NCBI GenBank assembly: GCA_965200525.1 | Contig: OZ241368.1 | Location: forward strand, 4,650,001 to 4,714,000 | Length of the DNA: 64,000 bases | Direction: 5' to 3' | DNA from: JANNPJ01 sp965200525 | GTDB lineage: Bacteria > Actinomycetota > Actinomycetes > Actinomycetales > Kineosporiaceae | Part shown: one piece after another, positions 1 through 8,681 of the stretch | Position numbering within the stretch: position 1 is the first letter of the stretch | Layout: each line of letters starts with the position of its first letter | Notes under the pieces: model-generated | Seen by the model: only the letters and a program-made list of their open reading frames with translations | Told to the model about the DNA's origin: nothing | Databases searched by the model: none | Translations under genes and position numbers: made by a program

Positions 1-1921
1 CGGCCTGGCCGAGCAGGTCGTGCAACCGGCCGGCGGCACTCTCCTGGGCGGCGGCCCGGAACTCGGGGGCCACGTACGACTCCAGCGCGCCGGCCAGCTG
101 CCGCAGCAGGGTCTGGGCCACGCTGGGGTCGTCGACCGAGGAGATGTTGGTCAGCACCAGATCGGCGAAGGCCCGGGCCGACAGCTGGGCGTCGCGGGTC
201 ATGTCCCAGGCCGCACCCCAGACCAGGGTGCGGGCCAGCGAGTCCTCGAAGTCGCTCAAATGGGCGATCGCGGTCCGCAGCGAGGCGTCGTCGAGCCGGA
301 TCTTGGCGTAGGCCAGGTCCTCGTCGTTGACCAGGATCAGGTCCGGGCGGGGCCGCCCGCTGAACTCCGGCACCTCGGTCAGCGCGCCGGCCACGTCCAG
401 CTCGACCCGTACGGTCCGGCGCAGGGTGCCGTCGATCAGGTCGTACCCGCCGACCACGAGCCGGTGCGGGCGCAGCCGGGGGTAGTCCGCCGGAGCCTCC
501 TGGGCGATCGCCAGCCGGCTGATCATGCCGTCGTCACCGGTCTCGATCACCGGTCGCAGGGTGGTCACGCCGGCCGTTCGCAGCCACTCGTCGGCCCAGG
601 TGGCCAGATCGCGACCACTGGTCTTCTCGAGGTGGCCCAGCAGGTCGGCCAGGGTCGTGTTCTGCCAGGCGTGGGTGGCGAAGTACTGGCGCAGCCCGGC
701 GTCGAAGCTCTCCTCGCCGACCCAGTGCACCAGCTGCTTGAGCACCGAGGCGCCCTTGGCGTAGGTGATCCCGTCGAAGTTGACCTCGACGTCCTCCAGG
801 TCGCGGATGTCGGCCACGATCGGGTGGGTCGAGACCAGTTGGTCCTGGCGGTAGGCCCAGGACTTCTCGGCGCTGCTGAACGTCGTCCAGGAGTTGGTCC
901 AGGTGGTGGCCTCGCTCTGGCAGCGGGTGCTGGCGTACTCGGCGAACGACTCGTTCAGCCACAGGTCGTCCCACCAGCGCATCGTGACCAGGTCGCCGAA
1001 CCACATGTGGGCCAGCTCGTGCAGCACGGTCAGGGCCCGGCGCTCGATCAGGGCCTCGGTGACCTTGGACCGGAACACGTAGATCTCGGTGATCGTGACC
1101 GCACCGGCGTTCTCCATCGCCCCGGCGTTGAACTCGGGCACGAACAGCTGGTCGTACTTGGCGAACGGGTAGTCGCAGTCGAAGGTCTTCTCGAACCAGG
1201 CGAACCCGGCCCGGGTGATGTCGTTCAGGTTGCCCGCGTCGAGGTGCTCGGCCAGCGACTGGCGGCAGTAGACGCCGAGCGGCACGGTCCGCCCGTCGCG
1301 GACCGTGAGCTCGTCGTGCTCGTGGTGATAGGGCCCAGCGATCAGCGCGGTGACGTACGGGCTCAGCACCGGCGTCGGGGCGAACCGCCAGACCGAGACC
1401 GCCTCGCGGACCGGCTCCGGCTCCGGGCTCGGCGACACCGAGACCACCTGCCAGTGGGACGGCGCGGTCACCGTGAAGGTGTGGGTGGCCTTCAGATCGG
1501 GCTGGTCGAAGCAGGTGAACACCCGGCGGGCGTCGGCCACCTCGAACTGGCTGTACAGGTAGACCTCGTCGTCCACCGGGTCGACGAACCGGTGCAGGCC
1601 CTCGCCGGTGTGCATGTACTCGCAGTCGGCCACCACTCGCAGCTCGTTCTGCGCGGCCAGCTCGGGCAGCGCGATCCTGGCCGTGCTCACCACCTCGCCG
1701 ACCGGCAGCGAGACGCCGTTCAGCATCACCTCGTGCACGCCGGGGGCGATCAGGTCGATGAAGGTGGAGGCGCCGGGCCTGGAGGCCGTGAACGTGACCA
1801 CGGTGGTCGAGCGGAACGTGGTCGGCCCGGTGGTGAGGTCGAGGTCGATCGCGTAGTTCTGGACGGCCACCAGGCCGGCTCGGGTCGTTGCCTCATCGCG
1901 GGTCAGATTGGCGCCGGGCAC
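1..1921 (-). CDS. pepN: Aminopeptidase N, M1 family (3' end off window)
   Basis: Zinc metallo-aminopeptidase that removes N-terminal residues from peptides in the cytosol. The minus-strand frame is open from a GTG at 1921 to the left edge, giving 640 residues; family members are usually about 850, so roughly the last 200 lie outside. The substrate-binding GAMEN motif is at residues 267-271, the zinc site HELAH at 301-305, and the third ligand Glu324 in NESFAEY. The start was chosen because a GAGGAGG ribosome site precedes GTG, and because the N-terminus (VPGANLTRDEA) matches the usual actinobacterial PepN opening. It is divergent from the DsbA-like gene, the same neighbourhood as Rv2467/Rv2466c in Mycobacterium. 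Confidence 0.95.
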   Translation of the reverse strand, partial: MPGANLTRDEATTRAGLVAVQNYAIDLDLTTGPTTFRSTTVVTFTASRPGASTFIDLIAPGVHEVMLNGVSLPVGEVVSTARIALPELAAQNELRVVADCEYMHTGEGLHRFVDPVDDEVYLYSQFEVADARRVFTCFDQPDLKATHTFTVTAPSHWQVVSVSPSPEPEPVREAVSVWRFAPTPVLSPYVTALIAGPYHHEHDELTVRDGRTVPLGVYCRQSLAEHLDAGNLNDITRAGFAWFEKTFDCDYPFAKYDQLFVPEFNAGAMENAGAVTITEIYVFRSKVTEALIERRALTVLHELAHMWFGDLVTMRWWDDLWLNESFAEYASTRCQSEATTWTNSWTTFSSAEKSWAYRQDQLVSTHPIVADIRDLEDVEVNFDGITYAKGASVLKQLVHWVGEESFDAGLRQYFATHAWQNTTLADLLGHLEKTSGRDLATWADEWLRTAGVTTLRPVIETGDDGMISRLAIAQEAPADYPRLRPHRLVVGGYDLIDGTLRRTVRVELDVAGALTEVPEFSGRPRPDLILVNDEDLAYAKIRLDDASLRTAIAHLSDFEDSLARTLVWGAAWDMTRDAQLSARAFADLVLTNISSVDDPSVAQTLLRQLAGALESYVAPEFRAAAQESAAGRLHDLLGQA

Positions 1922-2270
1922 CTGGGTCCTCCTCGTCGGCCGCAGTGCGGCGCGGACTGGTCCGTTGCGTCCCGGACGAGCGGTGCTGGTTCGGGACGGT
2001 CTCTGCGGGCGATCCTCTCATCCGGGCCGCCTCCGGGCCCACGAGGTTTGTCAGGAACGGGTTGCGCCCCGATCTTCCGACGGATCGCTGCTCCGGCTGC
2101 CGGTTCGATCCGATCCCGGTCCGATCTTCGCCTCGATTTCCGGCCCGGGCGGGATGACGACGCGCGCGGCCGGTGTTGGCACTGGGGCAGAACTCCGATC
2201 AGCATTCCGAGACGTGGGTCCGATCAGCGTCGGATCAGTCTCGGATCAGCCTGGAAAGGCGCGAAGAACA
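1922..2270. promoter_or_regulatory. Divergent intergenic region pepN / DsbA-like gene
   Basis: This 349-base spacer must carry promoters for both flanking genes. It has short iterated GATC-centred words, notably three copies of GGATCAG or a close variant between about 2219 and 2250. I see no convincing -35/-10 pair, RNA gene or ORF in it. Confidence 0.4.
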
Positions 2271-2879
2271 ATGAGCGAGCGCGACACCGCCGACTTCTGG
2301 TTCGACCCCCTCTGCCCCTTCGCCTGGGTCACCTCCCGGTGGATCCTCGAGGTCGAGAAGGTCCGGGACATCGACGTCAAGTGGCACGTGATGAGCCTGG
2401 CCGTTCTCAACGAGGGCCGTGACCTGCCCGAGCAGTACAAGGAAATGATGCTGAAGGCGTGGGGCCCGGTGCGGGTCGTCATCGCCGCCCGCGAGCTGCA
2501 CGGCGAGCAGGTGGTCAAACCGCTGTACGACGCGATGGGCACCCAGATCCACCCCGGGGGCGAGAAGGACTTCGCCGTGGTGATCGAGAAGGCTCTGTCC
2601 GAGGTCGGCCTGCCGGCCGAGCTGGCGGCCTACGCCGACTCGACCGAGTACGACGAGCAGTTGCGGGCCAGCCACCAGGAAGGCATCAGCCAGGTCGGTG
2701 AGGACGTCGGCACCCCGGTCGTCGCGGTCAACGGCACAGCCTTCTTCGGCCCCGTGATCACCCGGATCATCCGCGGCGAAGAGGCCGGCAAGCTCTGGGA
2801 CGGCGCCGTGATCGTGGCCGGTACCCCGGGTTTCTTCGAGCTCAAGCGCACCCGGACCGAATCCCCGGTCTTCACCTGA
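2271..2879 (+). CDS. DsbA-family mycothiol-linked oxidoreductase (Rv2466c-like)
   Basis: A 202-residue thioredoxin-fold protein with an alpha-helical insertion, very like Mycobacterium Rv2466c, the mycothiol-dependent reductase that activates nitro-prodrugs. The N-terminus reads DFWFDPLCPFAWVTSRWILE, and the C-terminus keeps GEDVGTP, AFFGPV and the FFELKRTRTE tail. The active site is C15-P-F-A18, so only the first cysteine of the usual CXXC is present. That would suit a monothiol mechanism using mycothiol as partner (inference). The ATG follows a GGAAAGG-like ribosome site. It sits between pepN and rpiB, an arrangement also known from Mycobacterium. Confidence 0.88.
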   Translation: MSERDTADFWFDPLCPFAWVTSRWILEVEKVRDIDVKWHVMSLAVLNEGRDLPEQYKEMMLKAWGPVRVVIAARELHGEQVVKPLYDAMGTQIHPGGEKDFAVVIEKALSEVGLPAELAAYADSTEYDEQLRASHQEGISQVGEDVGTPVVAVNGTAFFGPVITRIIRGEEAGKLWDGAVIVAGTPGFFELKRTRTESPVFT

Positions 2880-2934
2880 GTTGCTGTCGGGGTGTGGCCC
2901 CCCGGGCGATGGTCCGGGGTGCCACACTTGCTCC

Positions 2935-3408
2935 ATGCGCGTCCACCTGGGCTCGGACCACGCCGGTCTCGAGCTGAAGCAGCACCTGATCGAGCACCTC
3001 AAGAGCGCCGGTCATGAGGTGATCGACCACGGCCCGCACGAGTACGACCCGCAGGACGACTACCCGCCGTACTGCCTGCGGGCCGGTGAGGCCGTGGTCG
3101 CCGACCCGGGCAGTCTGTGCGTGGTGATCGGTGGCTCCGGAAACGGTGAGCAGATTGCCGCCAACAAGGTCAAAGGGGTGCGGGCCGGTCTGGCCTGGAG
3201 TCTGGAGACGGCCACCCTGGCCCGGCTTCACAACGACGCCAACGTGATCGCCATCGGCGCCCGGATGACCAGCGCCGAGGACGCCGTCACGTTCGTCGAC
3301 GCGTTCGTCGGCCAGCCCTTCAGCGGCGACCTGCGTCACGCCCGGCGGATCGCCGAGCTCGCCGAGTACGAGCGCACCGGCGTCCTGCCCGACCTCCCCA
3401 CAGCCTGA
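2935..3408 (+). CDS. rpiB: Ribose-5-phosphate isomerase B
   Basis: Interconverts ribose-5-phosphate and ribulose-5-phosphate in the pentose phosphate pathway. The 157-residue protein has the RpiB/LacAB fold signature SDHAGLELK near residue 7 and the loop GGSGNGEQIAANK at 66-78. The catalytic cysteine of the E. coli type is absent; Glu72 occupies the position used as base in the mycobacterial enzyme. It follows the DsbA-like gene by 55 bases with an ATG start and probably shares its transcript. The 45-bp tandem duplication lies just downstream. Confidence 0.95.
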   Translation: MRVHLGSDHAGLELKQHLIEHLKSAGHEVIDHGPHEYDPQDDYPPYCLRAGEAVVADPGSLCVVIGGSGNGEQIAANKVKGVRAGLAWSLETATLARLHNDANVIAIGARMTSAEDAVTFVDAFVGQPFSGDLRHARRIAELAEYERTGVLPDLPTA

Positions 3409-3483
3409 CGGTCACCCCGCCGGCGATTCCGATGAATGTCCGGCCGCTGGTCCGGGAGAGGTTGGGCCGGTCATGTCGGACCC

Positions 3484-3573
3484 CCGGTCGCTGGTCTGAC
3501 GGGTCTCGAGGCCGTTGGTGACGGATGCCCGGTCGCTGGTCTGACGGGTCTCGAGGCCGTCGGTGACGGATGC
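3484..3573. repeat. 45-bp tandem direct repeat, two copies
   Basis: Two adjacent 45-bp units (3484-3528 and 3529-3573) differ at one position (GTTGG versus GTCGG). A further degenerate beginning, CCGGCCG, follows, and a similar CGGCCGCTGGTCCGG occurs near 3441. The array lies between the rpiB and HNH gene ends, which converge, and encodes no recognisable protein. Confidence 0.9.
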
Positions 3574-3584
3574 CCGGCCGTGCT

Positions 3585-5604
3585 CTAAGGGTCGTTGGGC
3601 CGGTGGTGGCTCTTTACCCGCTCAACCGAACGGTCCTGGCTCCGCCTTCGCGCCCGGCCGAGCTTGCTTGCGTGACCTGGCACCCGGTGGAGCGTGGCCG
3701 GGGGATGCCTGGTTCGACTGAGCCCGGTTCGATTGAGCCCGGTTCGATTGAGCCTGGTTCGATTGAGCCTGGTTCGATTGAGCCTGGTTCGACGGATGGG
3801 GTTTGATCGTGCTGGGTTTGATCGTGCGGGGCTCGATGGGGTGGGGCTCGACTGGTGGGGGCGCGGTCGGGCGGGGCTCGACTGGTTGGAGCTCGGTCGG
3901 GCGGCGGTCTCCAGGGCGAGGCGCAGTTGGGTACCGAGGACGTGCGACTGGTCGACGGCGTCGTGGTGGGTGTTGCGGATCAGGCGCTGATGCGGATCGG
4001 TCCAGGACGGCGGGCGGGCCCACGGGATGCCGTCGAGCATGACGAGGTCCCAGATGCCGAGGTGGACCAGGGTGTGACAACGCCCGCAGACCAGGGCCAG
4101 GTTGTCCAGGTCGGTCGGCCCGTCGTGTCGCCACCAGACGACGTAGTGCCCTTCGCACCACTGGGCGGGCGCGAGGCACCCTGGAATGACACAGCCTCGA
4201 TCGCGGGCGTTCAGCGCCCGCCGCTGAGCCCGGCTGATGGTCCGAGTGTCCTGACCGAGGTCGAGGACGGCCCCTCCGGTGGAGAGCAGCACCTTCTGCA
4301 GCACGGAATCGCAGATCAACCGCTCGTGCAGCCGGGACCCGATCAGTCCGGTGGTGGCGCTCCACGCCTTTCGCCGGCCGGGCGCGACGAGAGGGCGGAC
4401 ACCGGTGCCAGGAACAGGGCTATGCCGCACTCCCTGGGCGGGCTCGGCCGTGGGGTCGGGCTCAGGGATGGGCCCCGGCTCGGGCTGTGTGTCGGGCTGC
4501 GGTTCGGGCCTGAGTGTGGATGGCGGGGTGTCGGCTTCGGCGTGCCGGGCCGCCACGACGTCTTCGATGCCCGTGTGGACCACGATCCGAGGCGGTTCGC
4601 CGCCCTTCGCGGTGCCGGTTTGGTCGGTGCCCAGAGCCAGCCGGCAGATCAGGGTCAGGGCATCGGCCCGCCGCTGAGCCGCCGTGCGCGTGTCGCGGAC
4701 GGTCACCGACGTGGGCTCGGTACGGGCCGGGTCCGGGGCTGAGAAGTGATCCATGGCCGTGGTGAACCACAGGCCACCGACCGCGTCGAGTTGGAAGTTC
4801 CCGACGACCATGCCCGCGCCGTCCGTGGTGTGGGTCAGCCCCCGCCGATCGACCGCGTCCGGATCGAAACCGTCGTGATCGTCTGGGTCCAGAGCCTCGC
4901 GCAGATGCTTCGCCAGCACGGACAACGCCCACGAATCACGCTGCCGCGCCTGCGCGCCCAGAAATCGATCGACAGCCTCACCGGCGGGAATCATGGACTC
5001 CGGTGCCGACTCGGCGTCGGGCCGACCGCCCGGCGTCGGGTCGGGGGTCGCGGGTGCAGCCGGAACCTGGTTGAGGCGGTCGAGGGGGAGGACCGGTTCG
5101 GACAGCACTCGTTCGGGTAGCTTGGCCACCGCTGACACGGCCGCGTCGATGTGCTCCCGGGAGACCAGCCCGGCGGCGAAAGCCTCCGCCAGAGAGGGCA
5201 CCACCCGCGGTCGGCTCGATCCCGCCGGCCAGGGCGCGGGCCGCCCGAACATCGGCCGCTGCCTGCGCCGCCGTCCGGCGAAGCCGGCCCTTGAGGAACG
5301 AGCGAGCGACCGATCCCGGTCTGGCTCCCGGTACGGCCTGTGAGCGGGAGTCGAGATCCGCGACCAGCCGCAGCCAGGCCGACTGCAGCGCCGCCACCGC
5401 GGCGAAGCCCTCGACCACCGCGCCGCGCGACGCGGCATCCGATCGTGACCACAAGGCCGCCTGCGAAACCGTCGCCGTTGTCGCCCGGATCGAAGCCAGC
5501 GCCCTCGTCACGACGTCGTCAGCCGCCCCGAAACCGGCCGCCGCCACGTCGTCAGGATCGAAATTACTTGACCCGTCGACTGATTCGCTTGGCTTCAGCT
5601 TCAT
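3585..5604 (-). pseudogene. DUF222 / HNH endonuclease, frameshifted
   Basis: Actinobacterial DUF222 proteins carry a C-terminal HNH nuclease domain and are often multicopy. The reading frame starts at ATG 5604 (MKLKPSESVDG) and runs through the helical DUF222 N-terminus (AAADVRAARALAGG). It then needs a shift at about 5221-5223, a GGG run on the coding strand, to continue as SSRPRVVPSLAEAFAAGLVSRE. The HNH core CVIPGC ... CEGHYVVWW ... DNLALVCGRCHTLVH is intact in the second frame. Removing one G would give about 672 residues. The tail after roughly residue 590 is a Ser/Pro/Asn/Arg-rich minisatellite. The shift may be a true lesion or a sequencing indel. A TTGTCCACA word at 5644-5652 lies 40 bases upstream. 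Confidence 0.85.
3707..3796. repeat. 15-bp minisatellite, six units, in HNH gene tail
   Basis: Six consecutive 15-bp units of the form GCCTGGTTCGATTGA occupy 3707-3796, with C/T variation at a few sites. On the minus strand they encode a five-residue repeat (NRTRL/NRTGL) in the C-terminal tail of the DUF222/HNH gene. Degenerate relatives continue to about 3900. Confidence 0.9.
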
Positions 5605-6272
5605 GGCCACAATAGTAGCCGCCGCCACCGACAGTCTCCGAAGTTGTCCACAGGTGGAAAACACAACCGGAGCAATGCTTTTGATTCGCGAGCTAAAACA
5701 AGGAATGGTCGAGGAATGGCCGACGTCGTCGTCGGCCCACCCTCGCGGCGTGACTGCCGCGCCGGTCGGCGATCTTCTTCTGCAGCTTTGACCGGTGGCG
5801 GCCAGGTCGCCCGGAGTGATCGAGTAGAGGTGGCCGCGCCGAGCTCGTGAACGACGACACTGAACGCCGCAGGTCGGGTCGAATCCCGGCCCGGCCGGCC
5901 CGCAGAACGCCGTTCGACCTCCGGTCCGGTCGCCCGTCGCCGGCATTCGGCGCGCAGCAGTCGTCCCACACCTCCAACTCGGCGTCGACCGCGCTGCTGC
6001 TGTGCTGGTCGGCCCTGCTGCCGTGCCGGTCAGCCCTGCTGCTGCGCCGGTCGGCCTTGCTGCTGTGCCGGGCGGCCGACCCTGCGGCCAGACTCACCGG
6101 AAATCATGGTATTTGGTTCAGATCGCAGCATTCGCGATATGGCGGAGGCTCCCCGGCTCGGACGGGGCCGGCCGTCCCACGCCCGGTTATGAACGGACAC
6201 ACCCACCTTTCTGGCGACACACCCGTGATTACACATCGTGGTCGTTTCATTACAGTGCGGTACTCTCTGGGG
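5605..6272. other. Intergenic region between HNH gene and phosphatase gene
   Basis: About 670 bases without a supportable gene. It holds a TTGTCCACA word (5644-5652), a relatively AT-rich patch around 5650-5700 that probably carries the HNH gene promoter, and the 21-bp tandem repeat at 5994-6077. Close to its end, TACTCT (6261-6266) is a possible -10 element for the downstream phosphatase gene. Open frames here look like GC-skew artefacts. Confidence 0.4.
5994..6077. repeat. 21-bp imperfect tandem repeat, four units
   Basis: Four abutting 21-bp units (5994-6014, 6015-6035, 6036-6056, 6057-6077) of the form CTGCTGCTGTGCCGGTCGGCC, each with one to four changes. The unit is a multiple of three but no credible gene covers it. 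Confidence 0.88.
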
Positions 6273-6425
6273 GTGGTCACGGTGAATGGCGGCTCCCCGC
6301 GCGGAGCTCTCAGGGCGCAGGGATCCCGCCGGTCCCGCCGTCCGGCCGGGCTCGGAAACGGCTTCGTGGGTGCATTTCCGGTCCCCCGCCCGCGCAGTGC
6401 GCCCGGCTCGGGCCCCGGTCCGGCG

Positions 6426-7463
6426 ATGCGAAAGCTGGCGCCCAGCCGGTGGGGTCTGCTCACCGCCTGCTCGGTGGTGTTCGCCGTGGTCGCGCTGGTG
6501 GCGCCGTCCTTGTTGCCGGTCGTCTCGACCGTGCTCTTCCTGATCGTCGGGTCGGCCGTGCTCCGGCCCTGGTACCTGCTGCTCGACGCGGCCCTGGTCG
6601 GCGCGGTGGTGACGGTCGTGCTGGTGGTCAGCGGTCATCCGGCCTGGTCGCACCTGTCCACCGGGCTGGTGATGATCGGGACCATCGCTCTCGGCTACGC
6701 CCTGCGGCGCGACCGGACCGGCCTGGCCCAGTGGATCGGCGGCGCCGCCGCCGCCGACGCGATGCTGATCGACCTGCAGAACCGGGTCCTGCTGCGTTCG
6801 GTGGTGCCGACCCTGCCGGCCGGTTGGCAGCTCGACACCGACCTGCGCTCGGCCAACGGCGACAGCTTCAGCGGCGACTTCGTGGTCACGGCCGTGCCTG
6901 CTCCCGACCGGCTCGAGGTCGTGCTGGTGGACGTCTCGGGCAAGGGGCAGTGCGCCGGCGGGCGGGCCCTGTTGCTGGCCGCGGCCCTGGAGGCGCTGCT
7001 CGACGCTGTCCCCCGGGACGCGTTCCTGCCGGCCGCCAACGAGCACGTGCTCCGGCACGGCGACGACGACGGGTTCGCCACCGCCGTGCGGGTCAGCATC
7101 GACCTGACCACCGGGGCGTTCACCCTGAGCGGGGCCGGTCACCCGCCGGCGGCGCACTACCGGGCCGGGGCCGGGCGCTGGACCGTGATCGACGACGACC
7201 AGGGGCCGGCCCTGGGCCTGCTGGCCGGCGCCGGGTACCCGACCTGCTCGGGCCGGCTCGGGCCGGGCGACGCGCTGCTGCTCTACACCGACGGGCTGGT
7301 CGAGAGCCGGCGGCTGGACGTCGGCCGGGGGATCGACCGACTGGTCGGTCACGCCGACGCGCTGCTGGCTCGCGGGGTCGACCGGGCCGCGGCCCGGATC
7401 GCCGAGGCCATCCGGGCCGAGCAGGGCGACGACCGGGCCCTGGTCGTCATCCGACGGGTGTGA
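6426..7463 (+). CDS. Membrane PP2C/SpoIIE-type serine phosphatase
   Basis: A 345-residue protein with three to four hydrophobic helices in the first 100 residues, followed by a SpoIIE-like PPM phosphatase domain. Typical motifs are SGDFVV, VLVDVSGKG (metal-binding Asp), LSGAGHPP and LLLYTDGLVESR. Such proteins dephosphorylate anti-anti-sigma factors or act in partner-switching; no anti-sigma partner is adjacent. The ATG at 6426 precedes the first membrane segment directly. In-frame GTGs at 6273 and 6282, just after a possible TACTCT -10 box, would add about 50 polar Arg/Pro-rich residues and cannot be excluded. The beta-helix gene follows after 62 bases. Confidence 0.85.
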   Translation: MRKLAPSRWGLLTACSVVFAVVALVAPSLLPVVSTVLFLIVGSAVLRPWYLLLDAALVGAVVTVVLVVSGHPAWSHLSTGLVMIGTIALGYALRRDRTGLAQWIGGAAAADAMLIDLQNRVLLRSVVPTLPAGWQLDTDLRSANGDSFSGDFVVTAVPAPDRLEVVLVDVSGKGQCAGGRALLLAAALEALLDAVPRDAFLPAANEHVLRHGDDDGFATAVRVSIDLTTGAFTLSGAGHPPAAHYRAGAGRWTVIDDDQGPALGLLAGAGYPTCSGRLGPGDALLLYTDGLVESRRLDVGRGIDRLVGHADALLARGVDRAAARIAEAIRAEQGDDRALVVIRRV

Positions 7464-7525
7464 GCGAGCCGCTCACCGCGGGCGTGGCTCAAGTGGGGGA
7501 CTTCGCCCGTCGAAACCTTGCCGTG

Positions 7526-8614
7526 ATGATCAGCCACCGGAAGCAGACGCTGACCGCCGTCCTCTCGGCCGCCGCCGCACTGGCATTGTCGCTGGTCGGG
7601 CCGCTGTCCTCGGCCTCGGCGGCCGGCCGGACGATCTATGTCGCGCCGTCCGGTGACGACTCCCGGGGCCGGATCAGCGCGGCCGACCAGCCGCTGGCCT
7701 CGATCGCCAAGGCGATCCGGTTGGCCCAACCGGGTGACACCATCGTGGTCCGGCAGGGCACGTACGTCGGCGCAGCCGGGTACGGCGCCGTGCGGGGCCG
7801 GCCCGACGCACCCATCCGGCTCCAGGCCGCCCGCGGCGAACGGGTTCTGATCAAAGGCACCCTGCAACTCGACAACGCCGACTACTGGCAGGTCAGCGGG
7901 ATCAACGTGACTCAGGACCCGAACGGCCCCCGCAAGGAGTTCCTGGTCAAGTTCGCCGGGGGCACCGGCTGGGCGTTCCGCAACGCCGAGGTCTGGGGCA
8001 CCCGCGGGGTGTCCAACCTGATGATCAGCGGATCACCGGCCGGCAGCCCCCGGGACTACCTGGTCTCGGGCAACTGCATCCACGACAACAACGCCCGGGG
8101 CGACGCCTTCATGAACGACCACAACATCTACCTGATGCCCGGGTACAGCTCCGGCCCGGGCGTGATCGAGCACAACCTGCTGTTCAACTCCGAGAACGGT
8201 GCCGGGATCAAGGCCGCCGGGCCGACCGCCGGAACCGGAGCGGCCCGGGTGACGATCCGCCGCAACACCATCACGGACGCCGCCGCCGGGGTGATCGTCG
8301 GCTACGGCACCAACCGGGTCCAGCTGCAGGACAACCTGATCGGCTCCCAGGACAAGCGCCCGCCGGCCGGGGCCCTGTGGGTGCGCAACTACGACGCCGC
8401 GGTGATCGGCAACCACGTGCAGGGCACGGGCAACACCTCGATCCGGACGGTGGTCTGGGGCTACCCGCGCTCGCTGCACGCCACCGCCGACAGCCCACGG
8501 TCGGTCCACACGGCCGGGACGAAGTGGATCAGCCCCAAGTTCGACAAGATCAACTCCTGCTCGGGCTACCACCCGGCCAGCATCAGTGCGGCGGCCTACG
8601 GCCGGTTCTCCTGA
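7526..8614 (+). CDS. Secreted right-handed beta-helix protein
   Basis: A 362-residue exported protein: basic start (MISHRKQT), hydrophobic core and an SSASAAG cleavage region near residue 33, then TIYVAPSGDD, the opening typical of pectate-lyase-like/DUF1565 proteins. Repeated strand-turn motifs follow (YWQVSGINVTQ, DYLVSGNCIHDN, GPGVIEHNLLFNSEN, ARVTIRRNTITDAA, NRVQLQDNLIGSQ), indicating a parallel beta-helix. Proteins of this shape bind or cleave polysaccharides, but no catalytic set could be assigned, so enzymatic activity is not claimed. The ATG at 7526 was chosen because it starts the signal peptide. Confidence 0.85.
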   Translation: MISHRKQTLTAVLSAAAALALSLVGPLSSASAAGRTIYVAPSGDDSRGRISAADQPLASIAKAIRLAQPGDTIVVRQGTYVGAAGYGAVRGRPDAPIRLQAARGERVLIKGTLQLDNADYWQVSGINVTQDPNGPRKEFLVKFAGGTGWAFRNAEVWGTRGVSNLMISGSPAGSPRDYLVSGNCIHDNNARGDAFMNDHNIYLMPGYSSGPGVIEHNLLFNSENGAGIKAAGPTAGTGAARVTIRRNTITDAAAGVIVGYGTNRVQLQDNLIGSQDKRPPAGALWVRNYDAAVIGNHVQGTGNTSIRTVVWGYPRSLHATADSPRSVHTAGTKWISPKFDKINSCSGYHPASISAAAYGRFS

Positions 8615-8681
8615 CCCGAACAACCCCAGGCTCTGGCGCTGGATCTGTTCGAGGTCGGCAGAACCGGCCGCCGGCCCACTC

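Noticed and set aside
20..2422. 800-codon plus-strand open frame
   Set aside because: It is antisense to pepN and low in sequence complexity; the pepN frame carries GAMEN and HELAH, so this is a GC-bias shadow.
5644..5652. TTGTCCACA as part of a replication origin
   Set aside because: A single box without dnaA, dnaN or an AT-rich cluster is not an origin.
5693..6097. 134-codon Arg/Ser-rich minus ORF over the 21-bp repeat
   Set aside because: Composition reflects the repeat and GC bias; no ribosome site or domain.
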